From assembly GCF_963675165.1 (NCBI RefSeq), contig NC_087378.1:3197525-3261524 (forward strand): a stretch of 64,000 nucleotides of DNA, given 5' to 3'. The stretch comes from Halichondria panicea. Taxonomy: Eukaryota; Porifera; Demospongiae; Suberitida; Halichondriidae. Each line of letters starts with the position of its first letter. Within the stretch, counting starts at the first letter, position 1. A model generated the notes under the pieces. The model saw only the letters and a list, made by a program, of their open reading frames with translations. It made no database searches and was not told where the DNA came from. Of the stretch, positions 1 through 9,300 are shown one piece after another. Both the position numbers and the translations under genes were made by a program.

Positions 1-255
1 CACACTTCTAAACAGTTGTCTAACCCGTCGATAAATGTTGTTCATAAGTCACTCAGCTCCCAATGGTGCAGCTAGCAAGTGAAACTGAGCTAGACCACGC
101 CTATTTTCTCTACAAATTATATACTAGCTGTAGAACATAAGCGCCACCATAATTTAGGCGCCAGCTGGGCTGAGCGCGATTTTTTGTGTTCTAAAAGATG
201 CGCCACTCAGAAGTAGAATTAATTTTTTCTGGCACTGTAATTACATCAATTACGG
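1..255. repeat. Inverted repeat arm, mate at 6655-6925
   Basis: This stretch matches the reverse complement of 6655-6925 over most of its length, for example 'cttctaaacagttgtctaac' here against 'gttagacaactgtttagaag' there, and the 'gcgccaccataatttaggcg' block. The two arms bracket about 6.4 kb that contains DCTN4 and the first two ABCA exons. The identity is imperfect, so these are old copies of one repeat family rather than a recent segmental inversion. No gene is seen here. Confidence 0.6.
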
Positions 256-565
256 TACTTCTTTTTCTTGAGGTTCTATACCGGTAAGCCACAAAACAAG
301 ACAATGATACGTACATATAGAATAGATAACAATAGAATATTAGATGCATGTACACAAGTCTGGTAACAATAGATACATGTACACAAGTCTTTTCTCTGCT
401 TGTTTAGATACTGCACTGTCTATGCTGTACTACTGTCTGTGCTTATACTGTCTGTGCTTGAATTATCTCTTACTCTGTGCCTTTGACAAAGGTTTGCTCC
501 CACTGTTTGGCTACAGGCCATTTAAATAACATGCAATACGTTGCTTCAGTATCGTTGAAAATTAT
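256..565. other. No gene recognised
   Basis: AT-rich spacer with a short direct repeat ('gatacatgtacacaagtct' seen around 345-390). The short open frames here have no recognisable domain. Confidence 0.5.
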
Positions 566-1131
566 TATGCCTCGGTGCGCATGCACAAGCGAGGTATACG
601 GTAGTGTGTTTGTGTGTGTGTGTGTGTGTAGATTGCTACAGCTGCTCAAACATCAATGAACAGTAAGTAAGAGTTTCTATAGGCTTCTAGTCGTATTTTA
701 ATTCGTTGATTTGCAAAATAATGCTTCGTTCTCGAGTTATGCCTAGTTTTGCTTACTTGGAATGCCATTGCAGCCTTTTCAGAAGAGTGCGTAGCAAAAC
801 TTGTCCATGGAGTGTTGCTACTCTACTTAGTAGTTAGTTCTGCACCAGAACGCTAGCTATTGGTAGCTGCAACAGTGAGAAGAGAGCTGCAAAGCTCTAC
901 TGATGCAGCCATTAATCTTAGGCTTGAACTTTTGGCATCGATCGTTTTTATCATTGTTGATCATTACCCACTCTTTGAGCTCTGGATTCTGCCTGCATGC
1001 AGCAAATTAATCAATGCAAAAATGTTTATCAAAATTAATGTTTATGATGATAGTGTGTAAAATGCTATTAGTAGCTTTATGTTATGTAGCTTTGGCACCT
1101 CGACCGAGGCATTAGCACCCGCGGTGCTTTC
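566..1131 (+). repeat. R1 repeat (~550 bp, CA/GT-bearing), forward copy
   Basis: First of about ten copies of a repeat here called R1. It begins with a near-palindrome 'gcctcggtgcgcatgc..aagcgagg', continues through a variable (GT)n run, and ends with 'accgaggcattagcacc..ggtgctttc'. The GCCTCGGTG start and CACCGAGGC near the end form a short terminal inverted repeat. No transposase is encoded. I infer a non-autonomous DNA element (MITE-like). Confidence 0.75.
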
Positions 1132-1196
1132 GCGGGTGCTCAAGCCATCAGATATATAGGCTTCTGTTTCCATTCAGCTTCTCTCCTATATTAAAT

Positions 1197-1842
1197 GAAA
1201 GCACCGCGGGTGCTGATGCCTCGGTGGAGATGTCAAAGCTATACCCTAATGTTACTATTATAGACGGGTAGTAATTTTAGCATACTAATTTTGGCAGATT
1301 TGTAGCAAATTCATTAGCACAATAATATAGTTGTCAAAAGATGTACAAGTGCGAGTTTTAGGTTGAATGGAAAGTTTGGAGTCAGATACAGATGAAAAAA
1401 GGGCTAGCTTGCTTAGCATACTCTAAAAAGTATATACATTAAGAGTACATTAGAAAACAATAAGGTATATCATAAAGCTACACACATTATAATTTTCATG
1501 ATGAACATTTTAACATAAAACCATAATTGTTGTTAAAACGATCAATGCCAAAAGTTCAAGTCTAAAATTAATGGCTGATCATCAGCAGGGCTAGCGTTTT
1601 AGTACAGAGCTAAGTACTAAGTAGAGTAGCAACACTCGGTGAAAAAATTTTGCTCTTCTGAAAAGCCTGCAATGGCATTCCAAGTAGGCATTACTCGAAC
1701 GAAGCACTATTTTGCAAATCCACGAATTAAATTCCTCTTAGTTGCACTTCATTGATCCTTGAGCAGCTGTAGCAGTCTACACACACACACACAGACAGAC
1801 AGACAGACACACTACCGTATACCTCGCTTGACCGAGGCATAA
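1197..1842 (-). repeat. R1 repeat, reverse copy facing the preceding one
   Basis: Full-length reverse-orientation R1: it starts with 'gaaagcaccgcgggtgctga' and ends with 'taccgtatacctcgcttgac'. Only about 65 bp separate it from the forward copy at 566-1131, so the two copies make a large head-to-head palindrome of about 1.3 kb. Confidence 0.75.
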
Positions 1843-2104
1843 TGACTGTGGAATTCAATTCTGTCAACAATTGCAATCAACAATAATAACGTAACATTAT
1901 ACCTTTTCACCTCTTTTGAGCGAAAGTAAAACAACGGTGAGAGGCATTAGCACAAGCTTGCACCACTCATTAGCTAAGTATCACACACATTTGAAATACT
2001 TCTTATTTAGAACAGAACGAATTCCACAGTTGGTACTTATATTAGGGTGGTTACCCGAGGCGCGCGTGGGCTTACAGCATGAACAGCCTTCACACAAGAA
2101 GTTA

Positions 2105-2697
2105 TTATGCCTCGGTGCGCATGCGCAAGCGAGGTATACGCGGTAGTGTGTTTGTGTGTCTGTGTATCTGTGTGTGTGTGTGTGTCTGTCTGTGTGCGCG
2201 TGTGTGTGTGTGTGTAGACTGCTACAGCTGCTCAAGGATCAATGAAGTGCATATAAGAGTTTCTATAGGCTTCTATAGTAATGTTTTCTTGGATTTTAAT
2301 TCGTGGATTTGCAAAATAATGCTTCGTTCTCAAGTTATGCCTAGTTTTGCTTACTTGGAATGCCATTGCAGCCTTTTCAAAAGAGCACGTAGCCAAACTT
2401 GTTTACCGAGTGTTGCTACTCTACTTAGTAGTTAGCTCTGCACCAAAACGCTAGCTATTGGTAGCTGCAAGAGTAGAGAAGAGAGCTGCAAGGCTTTGCT
2501 GATGGCAGCCATTAATTTTAGATTTGAACTTTGGCATTGATCGTTTTTAAGAACAATCATGGTCGATCATTACCCACTCTTCGAGTTTTTGCATGCAGCA
2601 AATTATCATCATGTGTATAAAATTAAGCTATTAGTAGCTTTATGTTATGTAACTTTGGCATCTCCACCGAGGCATCAGCACCTGTGGTGCTTTCATT
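2105..2697 (+). repeat. R1 repeat, full-length forward copy
   Basis: It runs from 'atgcctcggtgcgcatgcgc' to 'ctgtggtgctttcatta' with an expanded mixed GT microsatellite at about 2145-2216. The open frames on both strands across the microsatellite (His/Thr-rich or Val/Cys-rich) are repeat artefacts. Confidence 0.75.
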
Positions 2698-3218
2698 ACT
2701 TTTTAGTAGTGGCAGATTTTGATGTTAAAGCTTTTTTCTTCTTTGTCGAATAAAGCCAAGAAGCTTGAACTTGCACGTTGGCTTGCATGGCTGCTACTAG
2801 CTAGTCTACCAGCGGCCTTTATTCGAGGCACATAATTATATTTACAGCTGAAGTGATCTCGTACCAGGAAAAGTGGAAAAGAATCACCAAGTATTAGTAG
2901 AAAGCTAAAATTATGATTGCTTATCCTAGCCCTAGGAGCCATATTTCAGGATTTTTAACTTTGCTGTGATCCTGTATGTCTCAGGCACAACAAAAAAAAA
3001 CTCTGTTCTGTTCTAAGCCTCGATCTATAGTCAGCTTCCATGCCCTAATGTATTAACATTCCTCTGGTATAGATCTTATACTTTTATTATTCATGTAAAC
3101 AGCTGAGGGTTAGCACTTCAGTGATCTAGTTCGAACGACTACGATACCGGTATAGCATAAAATCTGCTATAATGGCTCCTCCAAGATATTTCGTGGATTC
3201 AGGAGCACGCACATAGGT
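2698..3218. other. No gene recognised; part of a second dispersed repeat
   Basis: The block 'gtggcagattttgatgttaa' to about 2830 recurs at 63300-63390 and, in reverse orientation, near 19300-19400 and 42600-42900. I see no coding signal. Confidence 0.45.
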
Positions 3219-3282
3219 AGCCTCGATTCCAGGCCGCTCTTCCTCGAAGAGAGGGCCTGGTATCGACTGCTTGCGCATGCGC
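3219..3282. repeat. Short hairpin module with NRF1-like palindrome (copy 1)
   Basis: A GGCC...GGCCT hairpin is followed by 'gactgcttgcgcatgcgc'. The same ~60-bp architecture recurs at six other places in the window. A longer stretch (to about 3372, ending 'ggaagtggattgaaggaagt') is matched in reverse at 15262-15414. Confidence 0.6.
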
Positions 3283-3728
3283 TAACCATTAGCCAGATAC
3301 TGGCTAACGCAGGATAACAACGTGTATGCTCAGTAAAACAACGACGTCACAACGAACGGAAGTGGATTGAAGGAAGTAGATAGAAAGTGTTCAATTGAAG
3401 GTTTCTAAGAAAGAGCTGATAGCTACCCGTAGCCTGCTATGCTAACAAAAGACCCACAGCCTGCAACAGTGTGGATAACAATCATCTAAACGGAGTGAAA
3501 GCTGACAAAAGCCTAGTGGACAGGCCACGCCCATCTAATACTAATTTTGGTGAAAGTCTGCTATACTACTGCTGCTGACACTATCAGAAAGAAAATAGCT
3601 GTACATAGCTGCACAACAAAGCTACAGCTCTGTCTGTAGCTAGCTAAATAGCTCTGTGTATGACGTTCAATACTTTGTCAGGATTCAGTATTATAGGACA
3701 TTCTACGGGAACAAATATCCAATAATGT

Positions 3729-3778
3729 TGCGCATGCGCAAGCAGTCAGTAGCAGGCCTACTCTTCAGGGGAGGCTAG
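3729..3778. repeat. Short hairpin module (copy 2, reverse)
   Basis: It reads 'cgcatgcgcaagcagtcagt' followed by 'aggcctactcttcaggggaggct'-like hairpin sequence, the reverse orientation of the module at 3219-3282. Confidence 0.5.
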
Positions 3779-3810
3779 TGAAGGAGGCTAGCACATAGGC
3801 AGACCCGAAA

Positions 3811-4126
3811 AGGCTCTTTTTTAAGGCGCCACATTAAAATAATTACGCTGGTAAATGGACTGTGCATAGCGCATGTGGCACCTACAGCAGATTTTCTTGG
3901 TCTTCCAACAGGTCTATGCATGCGTAGGTTTCACATGTTAAAGAGGTACTGTGGTTTGTTTTGGCTTGGGGTCTGCCCAGATACGTGGAAGGAAGAATTC
4001 TGTGATCTGTTTGCTCATTTTACCTCTACCAACATGCCGTCTAAGAATAATTACTCATACGTGGTGGAACTCCATTTGGAGTTTAACAATTACTTTGGAG
4101 GCTTCATGGCGCCTTAAAAAGAGTTT
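3811..4126. repeat. Foldback/MITE-like element upstream of DCTN4
   Basis: The ends are inverted: 'ctcttttttaaggcgcca' at about 3813-3830 against 'tggcgccttaaaaagag' at about 4107-4123. The open frames between them (3875-4117, 3951-4232) have no recognisable domain and lie inside the element. Confidence 0.5.
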
Positions 4127-4401
4127 ATACGGTAAAGTGTGGGGATCTATGGGTATACAAGAAAAGAGGTACTTACCCCAAAGGATCACAAGACATGCAA
4201 GGGCTCACCATGATAGCTACACGTACATGTAGTCCCAGATCCCAAAGATGTTGTTCATCAAATTGTTCATCAACAATCTATCTGCCGTTGACCTGTGTTG
4301 TTGATATAATTATTTTTAACGTCATGGATAATAATCGCATAATTAGGAACAGTCACGTGCCAAATTCACCAGTCAATCCACAACATAATTATCAGCACAA
4401 G

Positions 4402-5838
4402 ATGGCGCTGTCCCTTGACTTTCAAAACCGAGTTCTATATGCTTGTTCGTGCTCGCAACTGGCTCCTTTGAGTGACCTCTACTTTTGTAGACACTGTAAG
4501 GTTCCACGGTGCCAAGATTGTGTGTTTTCTACTGTTGAAAGTTTCTCTTGTCCTCATTGTTTTGAAGCTTGTAGTGTAACCACTGAGCTAAAAGCCAAGA
4601 AAGGACGTTGTAATCATTGTTTTCAGTGTCCTCAATGCTCATCAACACTCACAACTCGCTCAGTCATTGTTCCTAGTGAGGTTCTAGCTCAAGGCGAGCA
4701 GCCCCCATCGAAAGATATCATGTTGGGGTCTTCCTCAGCACGTACACCTTCAAAAATGACTCCACCTACAATTACTTCGACATTGAAGTCACCAGGAGGC
4801 ACCAAAGTTTACTTTCTCTCCTGTTCTCACTGCAAATGGAGTACTCGAGATGTTGGTATCAAGGACAAGCGTTCACCAGCCGATTTCAAAGATAAAGTCA
4901 GCCTTCATCAAGCAAGAATCAGTGAGCTTGTCAACTTCTACAAAGAGTATGCTCTTCAAGATGTGGCAGAACGTGAAAAGGTAAAGAAACCCCCCACTAC
5001 CCGTCGGGCTCGAACTTATGGAGGTATGCTCGACCCGACCAAGTTTAAGCCATTACTGTCTTGTGGTAGCGACAGTCCTACAACTAAGCGAAGAGGCAGC
5101 TCTCAAATATCCTGGGACTGCAATATTTGTGAAAAGATGAAAGCAAAACCTACTGATCCTGTTCCTCCTAGTCAAGATTTGTATTCCAAACCTCTAAACC
5201 TTGCTGAAACACCGTCTGTACTTCAGCGTTTGATGGACCCGTCATTCCAACCGTACTCTTCTTCAAATTTTTGGCCTCGTCAACTTTTTCTAATTGCTAA
5301 AAAACTGCATCGCTGCAATGGTTGTGACCACATTCTGATCAAAGCTGAAATGAATCCGGGGTCTATTCGCTTTAAAATTCAGCAAATTGCTTGGCATGTA
5401 TTCCCTCACATTTGCATTGTGGAAAATCCTAGCTTGGAGGCTGGTAAAGAATCGGAAGTGCTTCTCTCTATTTCAAATCCTGTGAACTACTCAATGAGTG
5501 TATCATTTCAACAGTTTGATCCAAATAAAACCCGAGTTAAGGAAACGGTTTCACCGTGTTCACTCCCAGACTCCTTGTTCCTGCTTACCCCAAATGATGA
5601 CCTTGGGGACCTGCTTGACGAACATACCAATATTAAAGATGATCCTCAAGTTGTTCATTCACGGCATCCCGGCAAGTTGATTCTCAAGTTTCGTGTGACT
5701 GCACAAGATGTTTCAGAAAGCATCAAGTTTATGTTTGAGATGGTATTCAGTCACAAGCCTATGATTGAGGCAGATCAGAACCATGACGAAACTACAGTAA
5801 AAGTACCTGTGTTGGTACGATTGTTGAGATGTATATAA
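4402..5838 (+). CDS. DCTN4: Dynactin subunit 4 (p62), intronless
   Basis: Encodes a 478-aa protein (human DCTN4 is about 460 aa). It is a pointed-end subunit of dynactin, the dynein adaptor complex that acts on microtubules in the cytoplasm. The Cys pairs typical of the p62 N-terminus are present: C29-x2-C32, C37-x2-C40, C50-x2-C53, then C70-x2-C73-x2-C76-x2-C79, followed by a second Cys motif, SCSHCKWSTRDVGIKDK (about 140-156). A C-terminal CNGCDHILIKAE motif and a PGSIRFKIQ block follow, as in DCTN4. The start is chosen at ATG 4402 because its context (cacaagATGGCG) is good and the protein then aligns with family N-termini. The frame stays open upstream to ATG 4195, and ATG 4324 would add 26 residues, but that upstream sequence is low-complexity and unlike the family. 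There are no introns and no frameshift, which contrasts with the intron-rich gene downstream. A retrocopy is possible but nothing else indicates it. Confidence 0.93.
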   Translation: MALSLDFQNRVLYACSCSQLAPLSDLYFCRHCKVPRCQDCVFSTVESFSCPHCFEACSVTTELKAKKGRCNHCFQCPQCSSTLTTRSVIVPSEVLAQGEQPPSKDIMLGSSSARTPSKMTPPTITSTLKSPGGTKVYFLSCSHCKWSTRDVGIKDKRSPADFKDKVSLHQARISELVNFYKEYALQDVAEREKVKKPPTTRRARTYGGMLDPTKFKPLLSCGSDSPTTKRRGSSQISWDCNICEKMKAKPTDPVPPSQDLYSKPLNLAETPSVLQRLMDPSFQPYSSSNFWPRQLFLIAKKLHRCNGCDHILIKAEMNPGSIRFKIQQIAWHVFPHICIVENPSLEAGKESEVLLSISNPVNYSMSVSFQQFDPNKTRVKETVSPCSLPDSLFLLTPNDDLGDLLDEHTNIKDDPQVVHSRHPGKLILKFRVTAQDVSESIKFMFEMVFSHKPMIEADQNHDETTVKVPVLVRLLRCI

Positions 5839-6162
5839 GTGTAGCAATTATAGTTTTAGGTATTGCCCTTGGTATTGTCATAGGTTTCCTTTACGGTATT
5901 GTAAATTTATTGTTGGAACTTATCACATGATGGTAAAATTGTAAAATTACTATGGTTACGTAACGATTCAAGACTATAATTATCATGATAATTGCTCATA
6001 ATTATGATCATAGCTAGCTAGCTATTAGCTGAAGACCCATAAAATATATCTAGCTAGATAATACGTGTAGATAATATTGTCTCTGTTCATTTCTAGTCAA
6101 AAAGAAGATCGCTAAAGCCTCTGTGTCATTTCTGGTTGGTACGGTGCCTGCCTGCATCAGTC
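5839..6162 (+). other. DCTN4 3' region and ABCA 5' region
   Basis: AT-rich spacer of about 320 bp between the DCTN4 stop and the first ABCA coding exon. I see no canonical AATAAA; 'cataaaatatat' near 6040 is the nearest candidate. The spacer must hold the DCTN4 3'UTR and probably the ABCA promoter or 5'UTR, but no core element can be assigned. Confidence 0.4.
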
Positions 6163-6348
6163 ATGACTTGCTGTTCCAGGTTGTGTAGACAGCTGGGGCT
6201 GCTCATCTGGAAGAACTTCATCTTGCAGGTTTGTTGCTATAAATTATATTATACGTCAAACTTCCCATCTTCAGATAAGGCGACCCATTGGAACAGTGTT
6301 CGAGTTGGTGCTACCAACACTAGCTGTTGTCTTCATTGTTGTGTTGAA
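6163..6348 (+). CDS. ABCA exons 1-2: N-terminus and TM1
   Basis: Exon 1 (6163-6228) encodes MTCC... then [14 protein letters not shown], the standard ABCA opening. Exon 2 (6275-6348, phase 2 at its end) gives [20 protein letters not shown], the first membrane helix. ATG 6163 is the first in-frame ATG before the conserved RQLxLLxWKN block. A start in an upstream exon cannot be excluded. Confidence 0.88.
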
Positions 6349-9300
6349 GTAAGTTTTTAGGTATAATTGATCGTTTTGCTGAATACCGGTATCAGAGGAT
6401 AAAAGTGACCCCCCAAATCCAAGTAGTCTTAGTAATCCTAGTACTTTAGTTACCAAGTATACTAGAATTCAGTGACCCTCTTTCGGACTCTAAGGTCCTA
6501 GGATTCAGTGACCCCACCCCATTCATTGTAGTCTGCAGCTTACCGTACAGCGGCAAGTTCATAAACAATATATTTTGATTCTGGAATTCTGAAATTATTT
6601 TTGACCGGCGCTTATGTACTGTAATTCCAGTTTGGTGCAGCCGCGCTTAGCAGTAGAACATAGAGTACTATCGTAATTGATATAATTACAGCGGCAGAAT
6701 CCACTTTTGAGTGGCGCATCTTTAGAGCACAAAAATTGCGTTCAGCCCAAGCTGGCGCCTAAATTATGGTGGCGCTTATGTTCAACAACTAGTATAGAAT
6801 TTGTAGAGAAAATGAGCGTGGTCTAGCTCAGTTTCACTTGCTAGCTGCACTGTTGAGAGCTGAGTGACTTGTGAACAACATTCATTGACTTTAGCTATGG
6901 GTTAGACAACTGTTTAGAAGTGAAGGAAGTCAGAGATGCAGGATGACAAGCCTTTTTATAAGCGCCAGAAAAAAATTATTCCAACAACGGTTGGCGCTTT
7001 TTTTGGACCTAAAAAATTATGCTGATGCTGACGTGGCGCTGTAATTACGGTAGTTGTTTCCATGAGGCTATCACAGATCAGTTGTACATGTAGCCTCGAT
7101 TTAAGGCCGCGTTATACTTATTCTGTTTGTGGAAAATCATAACTAATTTTTAGTGGCACTGTAATTACACGGTAACGAGAGTTATAACATCTATGTATCA
7201 TGTCTATTAAAATACTGGATTAGTACAGTAGATCTAATTGTGACAGGCTCTGGGAAAACAGACCAATTGGCGCAACCTATAATTTTTACGATCTATATAC
7301 CAGATGATAAAGGTAAATGTGGCTGCTTAGACAAAGCGCTTTGGTGGAAAGAGTTGGATTCAGAGCATCAGATTTTGCAGAGAGGTAGTAGAAAGACTGT
7401 AGATACATGTAACTATAAGGTAAGAAAAAAAATTTATGAGATTATACACTGTAGTCTGGATATTGCTCTATACTATTATCTGCTCCAATTGGTCTGTTTT
7501 CCCAGAGCCTGTCACCTATAAGGAGCATGCTTATAATATCTATTGCGATAGTCGACATCAAGGGGTTTGAGTTGACAATAGAATTCATCCACAAGAACAT
7601 GGTGTGCTTTGTTCTACCAATGCACATTGCTGTAGAGCTCAATTATTTCTGCATTCACATTGATGTGCATTCTTAGGGGTGTCTTGAATTGGTGAAATGG
7701 ACTACCAGAAATACCTTTCACCTTGTAGCAAAGATATGTGCATTACGTGCTTCGCCATGTGCTTGTATGGCTGAAAGTCTCTTCAAAAGAGGCTAGTCTA
7801 AGGCCAAAAGGGGAGTCCTTAGGCCCTTATTATAGTGGAAAGGTCGTTATGGTAGTAGTCCATTTCACTATTCCATTCTACCGATTCAAGATACCCGTGT
7901 TCTTTAGGGGTCACTGGAGCCTAGGACTCGTGTCCGAGGGGGCACTTATCACTGCTTGCGTCACGTTGTTTTTTGTGGACGAATTGCCAGTGAAATAAGC
8001 ATAATTAATTATGTACACGTAATCATAGGCTCAAATAGTGTCCAGGGTCAGACAATTTAGGAGGGAGCGAATCAAATTTATTGTCAGTGTAATAAGTGTC
8101 GATGTTATAATCATAATTATATATGTAGGCTCAAATAGTGTCAAGGGTTTCTTTCAGAAAAGGGGGTGAACAGTTAATTTCTGGAAGTCCAGCTCAAACG
8201 CAGTAAGTAAACTTCAACCATTGAAGTCATAGTTTCACAACAATTGCCTTCTTGATGCTGCCAATTAAGTTTACTCCATTTCAAATAAATTATACCAATT
8301 GGATTCCTAATTCAATAGCGCTTTTGGCTATAATTATAATAATATGCTTTAGAGGATTATCTCCTACCAGCTACATGTACATGTGTAACAGCTAAAAGTT
8401 AGCATTTTCCATGTACAGACATCATGGCATACCAGTTAACCACATTCAATGTGTATGACAAACATGAAACCATTACCACAGAACTTCTGACAATCCAAGA
8501 AACATGACTAGAAGCCTATAGAGTAACTTGATTGATCCCTGAGCAGCCATAGCAGTTCACACAGACAGAAAGACACACACACACTACCGTATACTTCGCT
8601 TTCCAAGGCATAAGAAGTTGTGAAAGTTATGTTATTCGAAGCATTTTAATTATTTACAAGTGGTTTTAATGGGGTGAGGATAAAAGTACACTCTTACCAT
8701 TTCATTCAGTACATGGGGAGCAAAGAGTGTATAGGGATACACTATTTGGTTCCTATATGATATGGGGAACAAAGAGTGTAGGGCCGCTCTTTACATTATT
8801 TGGTCTCCATATGTGTAGGGGACGAAGAATGTAGGACCGCAAAGAGTGTAGGGCCGATCTTTGTCTCCCATGTATATGGGGACCGAAGAGTGTAGGGGTA
8901 CGTTATTTGTTCCCCATATATAATTATGGGGGGACCAGGGAGTGTAGGAGTACACTCTTGAACAAAAAGTTGAAGTGTTTAGCAGTAAATTAACACCAAT
9001 GAACTGATACCATTGGTAACACCAATGCAGTGATAATACCCTGACCCTGACATCTTTCAAAATAGGCAGCACTATACAGCTGTTCACAAAGTTGCATGTA
9101 CAAAGTTGCATGTACTAGCTGTGGAGAAAGAGTTACTGTAGCTATGGAGGAAGAGTGTGACGTGATCACTGTCAAAGTGTTGCGCAGCTCTACTGTAGGG
9201 ATTGCCAGTGCAGCTACTGTCCAATGTGTTGCTCAGTTAGACACAAGTCAGAGAAGAGAAAGAAACACACTGTCATTAGGCTCTCAACAGTGGGACCACT

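Noticed and set aside
1981-2435. Long open frames across the GT/CA tract of an R1 repeat
   Set aside because: Composition (His/Thr or Val/Cys runs) follows from the microsatellite and the frames are not conserved between R1 copies.
7240-7521. Open frame starting with a Walker-A-like TGSGKT
   Set aside because: The motif lies in one arm of a 31-bp inverted repeat (7239-7269 / 7485-7515), has no other ATPase motif, and reads through repeat DNA.
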